A DNA stretch of 64,000 bases from Pseudoxanthomonas sp. z9. GTDB lineage: Bacteria > Pseudomonadota > Gammaproteobacteria > Xanthomonadales > Xanthomonadaceae. Location: NCBI RefSeq assembly GCF_006542425.1, contig NZ_VFID01000002.1:248001-312000 (forward strand), written 5' to 3'. A program made the position numbers and the translations under genes. The notes under the pieces are model-generated. The model was not told where the DNA came from and ran no database searches. It saw only the letters and a list, made by a program, of their open reading frames with translations. This document shows, piece after piece, positions 43,449 through 52,430 of this stretch; within the stretch, counting starts at the first letter, position 1; every line of letters begins with the position of its first letter.

Positions 43449-44893
43449 GGCGCGGTCACTCCGGCCAATGCACCGGCCCGCATGCCGGGCAGTGCCTTCA
43501 CCGGGTCGCGGGCATCGCCGCCATTGCGCAGCCTGTCGAGGAAACCACGCGCCCAATGGCCGACGTCGTTGCCACGCAGCTTCGCCATCAACGCGTGCCA
43601 GCGATCCTGGCGTTCGCGCAGCGGCATGCGCGCGGCCGCGTCGATGGCGTCGGCCACCGCATCGGCGTCGTGCGGGTTGACCAGCAATGCCTCGGTCAGC
43701 TCCTCGGCGGCGCCGGCGAAGCGCGACAGCACCAGGACGCCCGGATCCAGCGGCGACTGCGCGGCGAGGTATTCCTTGGCGACCAGGTTCATGCCGTCGC
43801 GCAGCGGCGTGATCAGGCCGATCGCGGCGGTGCGATGGAAGCCGGCCAGCATGCTCTGCGGAAAACTGTCGTTGACATAGCGGATGGGCGTCCACTCGGG
43901 CTTGGCGTGGCGACCGTTGATGTGGCCGGCCAGGCCTTCCAGTTCGCGGCGCACCTCCTGGTACTCGGGCACCTGGATGCGGCTGGGCGGGGCGATCTGC
44001 AGATAGGTAAGCTGGCCTGCGGAGGGCGCGCCGCTTTCCAGATGGCGCTCGAACGCGCGGAAACGCTCCGGCAGGCCCTTGGAGTAATCGAGCCGATCCA
44101 CGCCGATCGCCAGCCGCCGGCCCGACAGGCTGGCGCGCAGATCGCGTTCGGCGGTCCTGGCCTCGTCGCTCTGCGCGCACGCCACGATCGCCTCGACGTC
44201 GATGCCGATGGGAAACGCACCGCTGCGGCCCTGCGCGCGGATCTCGTGCTGGCGCAGCGCATGCAGGTAATTGTCCAGATCCGTGCGGGTCTGGAAGCCG
44301 GCTAGGTCGTAGCAGGCCAGCGCACCGAGCAGGCGGCGGTGGACGGGCAGGGCCGACAACACGTCCGGCGGCGGCATCGGGATATGCAGGAAGAAACCGA
44401 TCCGGTTGTCGATGCCCAGTTCGCGCAGGCACTGGCCGAGCGGAATCAGGTGGTAGTCGTGCACCCACACGGTGTCATCCGGACGCAGCTGGCCGGCGAG
44501 GGCTTCGGCGAACCTGCGGTTGACCCGCCACCAGGCTTCGTGGTGCTCGCGGTGGTAGTCGACCAGATCGATGCGGTAGTGGAACAGCGGCCACAGCACG
44601 CGGTTGGCGAAACCATGGTAGTAGGCGTCGAACTCGTCCGCGGGCAGATCCAGCAATGCATACTCCAGCCGACCGGCGCGGGTGCGCGCCAGCGGCAGGC
44701 GCGCGTCGCTGGCCATGCGGCCGCTCCAGCCCAGCCACAGGCCGGGACCGTCCTCCATGGCCGCGGCAAGCGCCACTGCCAGGCCTCCGGTCTGGGTTTC
44801 GCCGGGCAGGGCGACCCGGTTGGAGACCAGCACCGTGCGTCCCGCATCAGCCTCGCCGCGGGCCACGGGCCGGCGCCGTGAATCGATGTTCAT
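43445..44893 (-). CDS. otsA: OtsA, trehalose-6-phosphate synthase
   Basis: A 482-residue GT20 enzyme making trehalose-6-phosphate from UDP-glucose and glucose-6-phosphate. Family motifs include L-V-S-N-R-V, Y-Y-H-G-F-A-N-R-V-L-W-P, V-W-V-H-D-Y-H-L, G-V-D-R-L-D-Y-S-K-G and L-R-D-G-M-N-L-V-A-K-E. The ATG overlaps the otsB stop by four bases. Trehalose protects against drying and osmotic stress. Confidence 0.95.
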   Translation of the reverse strand: MNIDSRRRPVARGEADAGRTVLVSNRVALPGETQTGGLAVALAAAMEDGPGLWLGWSGRMASDARLPLARTRAGRLEYALLDLPADEFDAYYHGFANRVLWPLFHYRIDLVDYHREHHEAWWRVNRRFAEALAGQLRPDDTVWVHDYHLIPLGQCLRELGIDNRIGFFLHIPMPPPDVLSALPVHRRLLGALACYDLAGFQTRTDLDNYLHALRQHEIRAQGRSGAFPIGIDVEAIVACAQSDEARTAERDLRASLSGRRLAIGVDRLDYSKGLPERFRAFERHLESGAPSAGQLTYLQIAPPSRIQVPEYQEVRRELEGLAGHINGRHAKPEWTPIRYVNDSFPQSMLAGFHRTAAIGLITPLRDGMNLVAKEYLAAQSPLDPGVLVLSRFAGAAEELTEALLVNPHDADAVADAIDAAARMPLRERQDRWHALMAKLRGNDVGHWARGFLDRLRNGGDARDPVKALPGMRAGALAGVTAP

Positions 44894-45654
44894 GCCAATA
44901 CCTCGTCGTGTAGTGAATCCAGCAGCCAGCGGCGCACCGCGCCGGGACCAGCCAGCCGATGGCGTGCCGCGCTCGCGCGCGCCGCGCCAATGAGCACGCT
45001 GACGCCGCCCAGCGCATTGACCTGGGCGAAACCCGGTTCGTCGGCGGGGTCGTCGCCGATGAAGGCCGGACGCCGGCCCTGGAACGGTGGTGCCTGCATG
45101 AAGGCCGCGATCGCCGCGCCCTTGTCCATGCCAAGCGGACGGATCTCGATGCCGTGCGCACCGGGGTGCAGGCGATGGCGGGGCAAACGCGTGCGCGCGG
45201 ACTCTGCGAAAGCGCCCAGTTCCGGCGCGGCCTCCGGCGCGGCGCGCCAGTGCAGGAACAGGCAGCCGCCGCGACATTCAATCAACGCGCCGGGAAAACG
45301 CACCGCGATCGCCTCGGCTTCCGCCGCCAGCGCGAGGAAACCGGCATCCATCACCGGCGCGGGCTCCCACCCGGCGTGCCAGCGCCGTTCCAGCCCATGC
45401 AGTCCGGCCACCGCGGCGATATGCACGGGGTCGAACAGGGCGTCCAGCGCTTCCACCGATCGTCCGCTCACCAGCGCCAGCGCGCCGCCGCATTTGCGGG
45501 ACAGCGCGGGCAGGGCCTGTTTGATCGCGGGATCAATCCGCACCGCATCCGGCGTGGGCGCATGTTCGGCGAGCGAACCGTCGACATCCAGGAACAGCGC
45601 CCAGTCTTCCTCGATCAGCGGTGGTTCCGCTGCCAGGGTACTTTCGCTTTCCAT
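44890..45654 (-). CDS. otsB: OtsB, trehalose-6-phosphate phosphatase
   Basis: A 254-residue HAD-family phosphatase that removes phosphate from trehalose-6-phosphate. The nucleophile motif is D-V-D-G-S-L (near 23-28); L-V-S-G-R-S, the K of M-D-K-G-A-A and the acidic G-D-D-P-A-D-E motif complete the HAD site. First gene of the trehalose operon; the start is the ATG at 45654, with MgtC divergent upstream. Confidence 0.93.
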   Translation of the reverse strand: MESESTLAAEPPLIEEDWALFLDVDGSLAEHAPTPDAVRIDPAIKQALPALSRKCGGALALVSGRSVEALDALFDPVHIAAVAGLHGLERRWHAGWEPAPVMDAGFLALAAEAEAIAVRFPGALIECRGGCLFLHWRAAPEAAPELGAFAESARTRLPRHRLHPGAHGIEIRPLGMDKGAAIAAFMQAPPFQGRRPAFIGDDPADEPGFAQVNALGGVSVLIGAARASAARHRLAGPGAVRRWLLDSLHDEVLA

Positions 45655-45782
45655 GGTTTCATCCTAGGTAGCGCGGCGTGAGCGCGGCGTGGATGGGTCT
45701 TCATCGCGCGCCAACATTTCGCGCACGGAACCTTGACTCCCACCGCGCGAGGCTGCGATCTCCCGGGTTGCGAGACGACCGC

Positions 45783-46283
45783 ATGCCTTCCGGATTCGCG
45801 GATCAATGGAACGTGCTGCTGGAAGTGGTGTACGCGATGGCGCTGGCGGGCAGCATCGGCGTGGAGCGCGAAATCAAGAACCGGCCGGCGGGTTTCCGCA
45901 CCCACATGCTGGTCGGCGGCGCGGCCGCCTTCCTGGTCGGCATTGGCGGCCTGGTGATGGCCGAGAGCATGCGTGAGCCAAGCCCCATCCTCACGGTGGA
46001 TCCGTTCCGGCTGGTGGAAGCGGTGATCGCCGGCGTGTCCTTCATCGGCGCGGGCACCATCTTCGCCCAGCGCGGCGCCGGCACGGTGACGGGCATCACC
46101 ACCGCGGCTTCGCTGCTGATGGTGGCGGTGATCGGCGTGGCGGTTGGATTCGACTACGACCTGCTGGCTTTCCTGATCACGGCGGCCACGCTGTCCGTGC
46201 TGGTCCTGCTGGCCTGGATAGAGCGCCTGATTGCCCGTCGCCGACCGCCGGGCGGTCCCCCGCGGCCACCGGCTTCCGCTTGA
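45783..46283 (+). CDS. MgtC/SapB-family membrane protein
   Basis: A 166-residue protein with about four or five membrane helices and the MgtC signature (G-S-I-G-V-E-R-E ... R-P-A-G-F-R-T-H-M-L-V ... I-A-G-V-S-F-I-G-A-G-T-I-F). MgtC proteins act in growth at low magnesium and in control of the F1Fo ATPase; only the membrane domain is present, without the C-terminal soluble part found in some homologues. ATG at 45783 begins the conserved region. Confidence 0.85.
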   Translation: MPSGFADQWNVLLEVVYAMALAGSIGVEREIKNRPAGFRTHMLVGGAAAFLVGIGGLVMAESMREPSPILTVDPFRLVEAVIAGVSFIGAGTIFAQRGAGTVTGITTAASLLMVAVIGVAVGFDYDLLAFLITAATLSVLVLLAWIERLIARRRPPGGPPRPPASA

Positions 46284-46352
46284 GCGCCCACAGGGGTATG
46301 GTGGCGCCCGGGGGACATCGACCATTCCGCTACCTGGCTGCTCAGCGTCGCC

Positions 46353-49307
46353 ATGACGGATACGCACAAGGAATTGCCCATAGTTCGCTCCACCCGGACG
46401 GTCGCCTGGTCGGGCATCGCGCTGGCGCTCGTGCTCGCGTATCTGTTGGGCTATTTCGTCTACCGCGACCATCAACTGAGGCTGGACGCGGCGCGGCGCC
46501 AGAGCATGGCGCTGGCCGAGGGCACGGCCAGATTGCTGCGGCTGGAACTGCGGAACCTGGAACGGGCCATGGCCGGTATCGCCGGCGACGCCCAGCAGAC
46601 CTTCCGCACCGTTCCCGAATCGGCGCCCGCGCTGCTCGGCGAAGCGGTGGCCGGCGTCGTTGGCCGGCATCAGGAACTGCACAGCATCGTCATCGTGGAT
46701 GCGGCCGGACGCGCGATCACGCCCGGCCATGGCCTGCGGATTCCGGCGTCGCCGCGCGGATTGCCGCCGCATGCCCTGCGCTTCGGAGCACTCCAGCAAC
46801 TGGACGGCGAATGGTTGCTGCCGCTGCTGAGGTCGATGGACGATGACCGCTGGATCGTGGCGCGCCTGCGGGTGGCGGAAATCCAGCGCCTGGTCACCGG
46901 CCTGGACACCGGGCGGGAAGGCGTGGTGACGGTGATGGATCACGATGGCACGGTGCTGGCGCGCAGCCGTGACGCGGCGCAATACGTCGGACGCCGCTAC
47001 CCCGAGATCCTGCCATCCGGACCGCCGTACGCGGGCAGCGCGATGATCCGCCGCAGCGGCGTGGACGGCGTGGTGCGGATCACCTCGCGGCTGCACCTGG
47101 ACGACTACGGCGTGTTCGTCAGCGCGGGGCTGGGACGCGCGGAGATCCTGCATCCCTGGTATCTCCTGCTGTTCGGATCCCTGGCCGCCTACGTGCTGTA
47201 CTGGGCCAGCCTGCTGTACCTCATGCGCCACACCCGCCAGGCGGCGCGTGCGCAGAAGCGCCTTGTGCGGGAAGTGCGCCGGGCCGGCGAGGGCCTGCGG
47301 CTGGCGCAGCGCATCGGCAAGACCGGCAGTTGGGTCGTGCGCCAGTCGCCGCCCCGGGTGGAGTGGTCCGAACAGGTATCGGAGATCTTCGGACTGGGGC
47401 CCGATCACAACAGTGCCGATCGGGACGAGTTCTACGCGCTCGTGCACCCGGATGACCGCGATGCGCTGCGCGCGCGTTTCGCGCAGGCGTGGCAGAGCCG
47501 CGAACCGTTCACCGCCGAGTACCGGATCGTGCGCCCGGACGGGCAGGTGCGCTGGCTGCTGACCCGGGGCGGCGCGGTCGAACGGCAGGAAGGCGGCGGC
47601 GCGATGACCGGCACCCTGGTGGACATCACCAATGAACGCAGTGCACAGGCGCGCCTGCTGGAGACCGAACGCCAGTACCGCCTGCTGTTCGAGCGCAATC
47701 CGATGCCGTTCTGGGTCTTCGATCTGGAAACCTTGCGCTTCCTGGAGGTCAACGCGGCGGCCGAGCGCCATTACGGCTACACCCGCGAGGAATTCCTCTC
47801 GATGTCCATCATGGACATCCGCCCGCCGCGCAGTTCCGTGGACATGCTGCAGTCGCTGACCGAGCCGGCGCCCTCGCCCGAGGGAGAGGTCTGGAAGCAC
47901 CTGAAGCGCGACGGCAGCGTGATCGACGTGCATGTGCGCACCGACACCATCAGCTACGACGGACGCCCCGCGCGGCTGGTGCTGGCCGAGGACATCAGTG
48001 AAACGCTCGCCTACGAGCGCGAGCTGAACTACCGCGCCAGCCATGACACCGCCACCGGGCTGCTGAACCTTCCCGGCCTGAAGGCCGCGCTCGCGGCCGA
48101 GGGCAAGGGCAGCTATGCGCTGGCCTACGTGCAACTGCGCGGGCTCGAGCTGGTGATCGACAGCCTCGGCCAGGCGGTCGCGACGCGCCTGCTGGACACC
48201 CTGACCAACCGCCTGGAGACGCTGGCCGATCCGTGGGGCGAGACCGCGTTCGTGCCCTCAGAGGCGTTCGTGGTGGCGCTGCGACCAGGCGTGGATGTCG
48301 ACGAAGCGGTCGGCGCACTGCACCGCGCGATGACCCTGCCGGTGGAGCAGGGCGGCTCGCGCCGCAGCCTGGAGGCGTGGGTGGGCGTGGCCCGGTTCGA
48401 CGGCGAATCGTTCGAGAACGCGGTCAGCCACGCCGCACTGGCCGCGCACGTGGCGCGGTCGCAGGACGTGCCCATCCGCATCTTCGACGCGCCGATGGCC
48501 CAGGCCGCCAGCGAACGGCTGCGCATGATCGGGCGCATCCACGTGGCACTGGAACAGCGCGATTTCATGCTCCATTTCCAGCCCATCTACCGGCTCCAGG
48601 ATCGCCGGCCGGTCTGCCTGGAAGCATTGCTGCGCTGGCCGCAGGCCGACGGCGGGTTCGTGCCGCCATCGCAGTTCGTGCCGCTGTCCGAGGATGCCGG
48701 GCTGATCACGACGCTGGGCGACTGGGTGATCGAGGAGGCGGCGCTATGCCACCGCAAGCTGGTCGCGGCGGGTTGGTCGGACTTGCCGATCGCGGTGAAC
48801 GTGTCGCCGGCGCAGTTGCGCCGACCCGATTTCGCCGAACGCCTGATCCGCCTGCACGAGCGCCAGGGGCTGCCGCGCGGCGCGCTGCACATCGAGGTCA
48901 CCGAAAGCATGCTGCTGGACAGCCCGGAAGGCACCATGCGGACCCTGCGCACGTTGCAGAAACACGGCATCTGCACCTCGCTGGACGATTTCGGCACCGG
49001 GTTCTCCAGCATGTCCTACCTCCACCAATTGCCACTGGACGCGCTGAAGATCGACCAGACCTTCGTCCGCAACGTCGCCGATGACGACCGCAGCGCGGCA
49101 ATCTGCCACGCCATGATCACGCTGGGGCACAGCCTGGGCCTGACCCTGGTCGCCGAAGGCGTGGAAACCCGTGCGCAACTGGACTGGCTGCACCGCCATC
49201 ATTGCGACCAGGTGCAGGGATACCTGCTGGCCCGGCCGATGGATCTGGCCAGCACCCTGGAGCACATCGGCCCGGCGCCGCCGCCGGAACTTCCGGCAAG
49301 GGCGTGA
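46353..49307 (+). CDS. Membrane PAS-PAS-(degenerate GGDEF)-EAL c-di-GMP phosphodiesterase
   Basis: A 984-residue signalling enzyme. Membrane helices near 16-37 and 270-292 flank a periplasmic Cache-like sensor. Two PAS domains (about 310-430 and 435-560) are followed by a GGDEF-like domain that has lost the GGDEF signature, and an EAL domain. E757 in E-A-L-L-R, the N-V-S-P, V-T-E-S, L-D-D-F-G-T-G-F-S, L-K-I-D and V-A-E-G-V-E-T motifs of active phosphodiesterases are all intact. It should lower c-di-GMP in response to an external signal and so affect polysaccharide output, encoded just downstream. Confidence 0.9.
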   Translation: MTDTHKELPIVRSTRTVAWSGIALALVLAYLLGYFVYRDHQLRLDAARRQSMALAEGTARLLRLELRNLERAMAGIAGDAQQTFRTVPESAPALLGEAVAGVVGRHQELHSIVIVDAAGRAITPGHGLRIPASPRGLPPHALRFGALQQLDGEWLLPLLRSMDDDRWIVARLRVAEIQRLVTGLDTGREGVVTVMDHDGTVLARSRDAAQYVGRRYPEILPSGPPYAGSAMIRRSGVDGVVRITSRLHLDDYGVFVSAGLGRAEILHPWYLLLFGSLAAYVLYWASLLYLMRHTRQAARAQKRLVREVRRAGEGLRLAQRIGKTGSWVVRQSPPRVEWSEQVSEIFGLGPDHNSADRDEFYALVHPDDRDALRARFAQAWQSREPFTAEYRIVRPDGQVRWLLTRGGAVERQEGGGAMTGTLVDITNERSAQARLLETERQYRLLFERNPMPFWVFDLETLRFLEVNAAAERHYGYTREEFLSMSIMDIRPPRSSVDMLQSLTEPAPSPEGEVWKHLKRDGSVIDVHVRTDTISYDGRPARLVLAEDISETLAYERELNYRASHDTATGLLNLPGLKAALAAEGKGSYALAYVQLRGLELVIDSLGQAVATRLLDTLTNRLETLADPWGETAFVPSEAFVVALRPGVDVDEAVGALHRAMTLPVEQGGSRRSLEAWVGVARFDGESFENAVSHAALAAHVARSQDVPIRIFDAPMAQAASERLRMIGRIHVALEQRDFMLHFQPIYRLQDRRPVCLEALLRWPQADGGFVPPSQFVPLSEDAGLITTLGDWVIEEAALCHRKLVAAGWSDLPIAVNVSPAQLRRPDFAERLIRLHERQGLPRGALHIEVTESMLLDSPEGTMRTLRTLQKHGICTSLDDFGTGFSSMSYLHQLPLDALKIDQTFVRNVADDDRSAAICHAMITLGHSLGLTLVAEGVETRAQLDWLHRHHCDQVQGYLLARPMDLASTLEHIGPAPPPELPARA

Positions 49308-49358
49308 GCGATCCGGTCGCGCGGCGGCCTGTCGTGGGCGAACGCGGAGCGGGCCCGA

Positions 49359-49688
49359 TCAGTGCAGGGTCCAGATATCCGGGATCAGCGCTTCGGCCGA
49401 TTCGCGGAAGCCGTCCTCGAACTGGGGCGGCAGGCCAAGCGGAAAATTCTCCGCCGCGACCTGCAGGCAGGCGATCAACCGCGTCTGCACCGGCTCGTCC
49501 ACGGACTGCATGACCGTGGAGGCCACGTAGCCCATCACCGCGAGCTGGCCCTGCAGCCTGCCGAAATGTTCAAGTACCCTTTCGACCACCTGATCCTGGT
49601 GTTGCGTGCGCCTGTCCAGCGCCGGCTCCAGGCGGCGGCACAGCGCTTCCAGTTCGGCGAGGCGAGTTTCGATCGACGTCTTGCCCAT
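49359..49688 (-). CDS. Helical protein of unknown function (109 aa)
   Basis: A 109-residue helical protein. The first half (R-L-A-E-L-E-A-L-C-R-R-L-E-P-A-L) looks like a coiled coil; the rest is a compact helical domain ending near I-P-D-I-W-T-L-H. No family recognised. The ATG at 49688 has AGGAG six bases in front; an ATG two codons earlier is too close to the site. It lies behind the EAL protein on the opposite strand. Confidence 0.5.
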   Translation of the reverse strand: MGKTSIETRLAELEALCRRLEPALDRRTQHQDQVVERVLEHFGRLQGQLAVMGYVASTVMQSVDEPVQTRLIACLQVAAENFPLGLPPQFEDGFRESAEALIPDIWTLH

Positions 49689-50029
49689 GCGCATCTCCTG
49701 CTTGGCTTGCAGGACTGCACCTTTCCCGCGATGGCATCAAGAGAACGTGTGCGGGAAGCGGAGAACCGGTTGGCGATCCAGACGAGGTTGACCCGCCATT
49801 CCCGGCGACCGTTGTGGCCTCGGGCCGGTTCTCCTGTGGGGCTGCGGGTCAAGGCGACGCTCCGCGAGGAGTGCGTCCACTGAATGTGCAGCCGACCGGG
49901 ATGTTCTCCGGGGTCCACGCCCGCGAGTTTCCCTCACGCCCTGGAAATCGCGGGTGCAGGGGATATCCATGCTTCGTTAAGAAGCGGACGCCGCATGGCG
50001 CGGATTCATCCGGCGCGGACGCGCCATGC
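49689..50029. other. Intergenic stretch with no recognised gene
   Basis: About 340 bases between two minus-strand genes. I see no open frame with a credible start and ribosome-binding site, no clear palindrome and no terminator. It probably holds the promoter for the gene ending at 49359. Confidence 0.4.
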
Positions 50030-50326
50030 CTAGTGGGGCGGGGCGGTACGCAGCAGCGGGGGCTCATGCCCCAACGGATGGGTCGGCAGCCCTCCGCAGG
50101 CCACGCAGGCATCGTCGAGGGGAGCGTGCGGCTGGCGCCAACCCAGCACATACCAGCCCTCCTCATCGTCCAATTCGAGTTCCGCATGCCATGCGCGGCC
50201 GTCGTAGCGGCCGCTGAACCATCCGGTCACGTCGTCGATCGAGCAGGCATAGATCGCCAGCGGCACGTTGACCGGTGGCGCGCGTTCGGGCAGGTAGCAG
50301 CAGGCGGAATCGATTGGCGGACTCAT
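50030..50326 (-). CDS. Small protein of unknown function (98 aa)
   Basis: A 98-residue soluble protein (MSPPIDSACCYLPERAPPVN...). The middle G-R-Y-D-G-R-A-W-H-A-E-L-E-L-D-D-E-E-G-W-Y-V-L-G-W looks like a small beta-rich domain; C-V-A-C near residue 75 could bind metal. Not recognised. The frame runs further upstream, but the chosen ATG is the last before the conserved-looking part. Confidence 0.4.
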   Translation of the reverse strand: MSPPIDSACCYLPERAPPVNVPLAIYACSIDDVTGWFSGRYDGRAWHAELELDDEEGWYVLGWRQPHAPLDDACVACGGLPTHPLGHEPPLLRTAPPH

Positions 50327-50540
50327 CTGGAATTCCGCGTGCCACGCACGCCGGGAGGGAGGACAGCGCGGTTGTACTCCCGAGTCCGGCAAGAGCGTGT
50401 GTGCATCGATCGCGTTAAAGGCGGATGCACGCGGGGGCGACGCATTGTCACGGCGCGTTTGCATGGCGGAGGCTAGAACATTCGGCAAGTTGGCGAATCG
50501 CCACGAATCTTTCTCCCACCCGACGGCAAGGAGTATCCCG

Positions 50541-51152
50541 ATGGCACGCTCATCCATGACCGACCAGACCCAAGTGAACGAACTGCTGCTGCAGGCGCTG
50601 GAAACCGAGCGCGGCGGCATCCAGGTCTACACGGCCGCCCTGGAGGCGGTGCAGAACGAGGACCTGAAGGAAGAATGGCAGAAGTACCTGGAGGAAACCC
50701 GCCAGCACGAGCAGATCCTGCTGGATGTGTTCGAACAGCTTGGCAAGGATCCGGAGGCGGCCAGTCCCGGCCGTGAAGTGGTCGCGCATCAGGGCCGCTC
50801 GCTGGTGAAGGCAATCGAGATGGCGATGGCTGAAGCCGGGGGCGCGGCCGCCGAACTGGTCGCCGCCGAATGCGTGGTCCTGGCCGAAACCAAGGACCAC
50901 CAGAACTGGGAGCTGATCGGCCGGGTCGCGGAAAAGGCGGGCAAGCAGGAAGGCAAGATCCTCAAGGCCGCGCACGACCAGGTGGAGAAACAGGAAGATC
51001 ACCATCTCTATCACACGCGTGGCTGGGCCCGGGAGTTGTGGATCCAGTCGCTGGGCCTGCCGGCCGTATTGCCGCCGCCGGAAGAGGAACGCAACGTCGA
51101 AACCGCCATCGGCGCCGCCCGTGCCGAGCAGGCGCGCGACAAGATGATGTAG
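50541..51152 (+). CDS. Ferritin-like domain protein
   Basis: A 203-residue four-helix-bundle protein. Metal-ligand-type patterns E-T-E-R-G-G-I-Q-V-Y, E-E-T-R-Q-H-E-Q, E-C-V-V-L-A-E-T-K-D-H and E-D-H-H-L-Y-H fit a rubrerythrin/ferritin-like diiron site. No rubredoxin domain is present. AAGGAG lies seven bases before the ATG at 50541. Likely linked to iron storage or oxidative stress, as expected for this region. Confidence 0.75.
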   Translation: MARSSMTDQTQVNELLLQALETERGGIQVYTAALEAVQNEDLKEEWQKYLEETRQHEQILLDVFEQLGKDPEAASPGREVVAHQGRSLVKAIEMAMAEAGGAAAELVAAECVVLAETKDHQNWELIGRVAEKAGKQEGKILKAAHDQVEKQEDHHLYHTRGWARELWIQSLGLPAVLPPPEEERNVETAIGAARAEQARDKMM

Positions 51153-51226
51153 GGCGCGCGGGCGTTGCCGGTTTCGCAGACGGGACCTGCCGTGCCGAAG
51201 GGCGCGGCGGGTCCTCGCATCGACCG

Positions 51227-51520
51227 TCAGAACTCGTCGACGAATTCCACCGCCATGCCCAGGCTCTCCGCACTGCGTATGATCAGTTCGCGCACCTCGT
51301 CGCCGGCATGCGGTCCCGGCACTTCGATCTCGATGGCATGCACGCCGCCGGCGCCCTGATCGTCAACCAGTCCGGCCGAGCTGGAATCCTCGTCGTCCAT
51401 GTGCGGCATCAGATCCGCGACTTCCTCGACCCGCTCGACGCCGTCCACGCCATGTATCACGCTCATCACGGTGGCGGCATCGGCTTCGCTTCCCGTCAGT
51501 CGGACTCTCAGCAGGGGCAT
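51227..51520 (-). CDS. Small acidic protein of unknown function (97 aa)
   Basis: A 97-residue acidic protein (MPLLRVRLTGSEADAATVMS...), alternating strand and helix, with a D-D-E-D-S-S-S acidic loop. It could adopt a ferredoxin-like (ACT/BON-size) fold. Not recognised. Faces the ferritin-like gene; the intergenic repeat at 51549 lies upstream. Confidence 0.5.
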   Translation of the reverse strand: MPLLRVRLTGSEADAATVMSVIHGVDGVERVEEVADLMPHMDDEDSSSAGLVDDQGAGGVHAIEIEVPGPHAGDEVRELIIRSAESLGMAVEFVDEF

Positions 51521-51548
51521 GGGTTGGCTCTCAAGTGAAGGTGAATGT

Positions 51549-51645
51549 CCGTCGTCCCGGCGAAAGCCGGGATCCATTTGCTTTTCGCTTTGGACGAAAT
51601 GCTGCACACCGATAGGCAATGGATTCCAGCTTCGTCGGCATGATG
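51549..51645. repeat. Intergenic inverted repeats related to 11767-11866
   Basis: CCCGGC-GAAA-GCCGGG forms a hairpin (51556-51571), and TGGATTCCAGCTT (51620-51632) repeats the motif also present at about 11836-11848. Likely one of a dispersed family of palindromic elements. Confidence 0.5.
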
Positions 51646-51783
51646 TTCCGGAAATCGGCAATCCGTTCATCCACCGCGCCCTGCATAGGACGAAAGCGCT
51701 GACGAGCATGTGAAGAGCATGCACATACACGCTCGCGACGGCGGCGCTGGCAGGCTGTACCGCATGAATCCGATGGTGTCGCG

Positions 51784-52260
51784 ATGTACCAGGTACTGAT
51801 TGTCTGCGTCGGCAACATCTGCCGCAGCCCGATGGCCGAGGCCGTCCTGCATGCGCACGGCCGCGGATCGGGCCTGCGGGTGCGTTCGGCCGGGCTGGCG
51901 GCGCGCGTCGGCGACGGCCTGCATCCGATCGCGGCCGAGCTGCTGGCGGAAAATGGTCTGGGATTGGACCGCCATGTCGCCCGCCAGATCGATCTGCGCA
52001 TGCTGGTGGAGGCGGATCTCATCCTGGCGATGGAGCAGCGGCAACTGCGCGCGCTCGAAGCCATCGCACCGCCGCTGCGCAATCGCATGCACCTGCTGGG
52101 CAGGTGGAACGGCCGGCGGGAGATACGCGATCCCTGCGGAAAACCGCGCGATGCCTTCGTCCACGCCTTCGATCTGATCGGGGAATCCGCACGTGCCTGG
52201 TGCGAACGCATGCCGATCGGTTCCGATTCACGATTGTTCGCGGTGCCTGCACACAGCTGA
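51784..52260 (+). CDS. Low-molecular-weight protein tyrosine phosphatase (Wzb-like)
   Basis: A 158-residue phosphatase. The signature loop C8-V-G-N-I-C-R14-S holds the catalytic Cys and Arg, and D116 in R-D-P is the general acid. In polysaccharide loci such enzymes remove phosphate from the C-terminal tyrosines of the Wzc kinase; one lies 2.5 kb downstream, supporting this role. Starts the plus-strand exopolysaccharide genes. Confidence 0.92.
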   Translation: MYQVLIVCVGNICRSPMAEAVLHAHGRGSGLRVRSAGLAARVGDGLHPIAAELLAENGLGLDRHVARQIDLRMLVEADLILAMEQRQLRALEAIAPPLRNRMHLLGRWNGRREIRDPCGKPRDAFVHAFDLIGESARAWCERMPIGSDSRLFAVPAHS

Positions 52261-52430
52261 GCCGATCCCCTTACGCAGTTCACGCTTTCATGCGCTCATC
52301 AAGATGCTGTCCGTAGATTGGAAACGGAACGATCCACTAACGCACACATCACGCGGGACAGTGGTTTTGCCAGGGATGACCGGTTGGACAGGATGGCCAT
52401 CATGGACTAGTGAGTAGCGAGGATTTCTGG

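Noticed and set aside
42393-44468. A 691-residue fusion of the GT4 protein with an upstream segment
   Set aside because: The upstream part is a frame shadow of otsA; the ATG at 43448 gives the normal GT4 N-terminus and overlaps the otsA stop.
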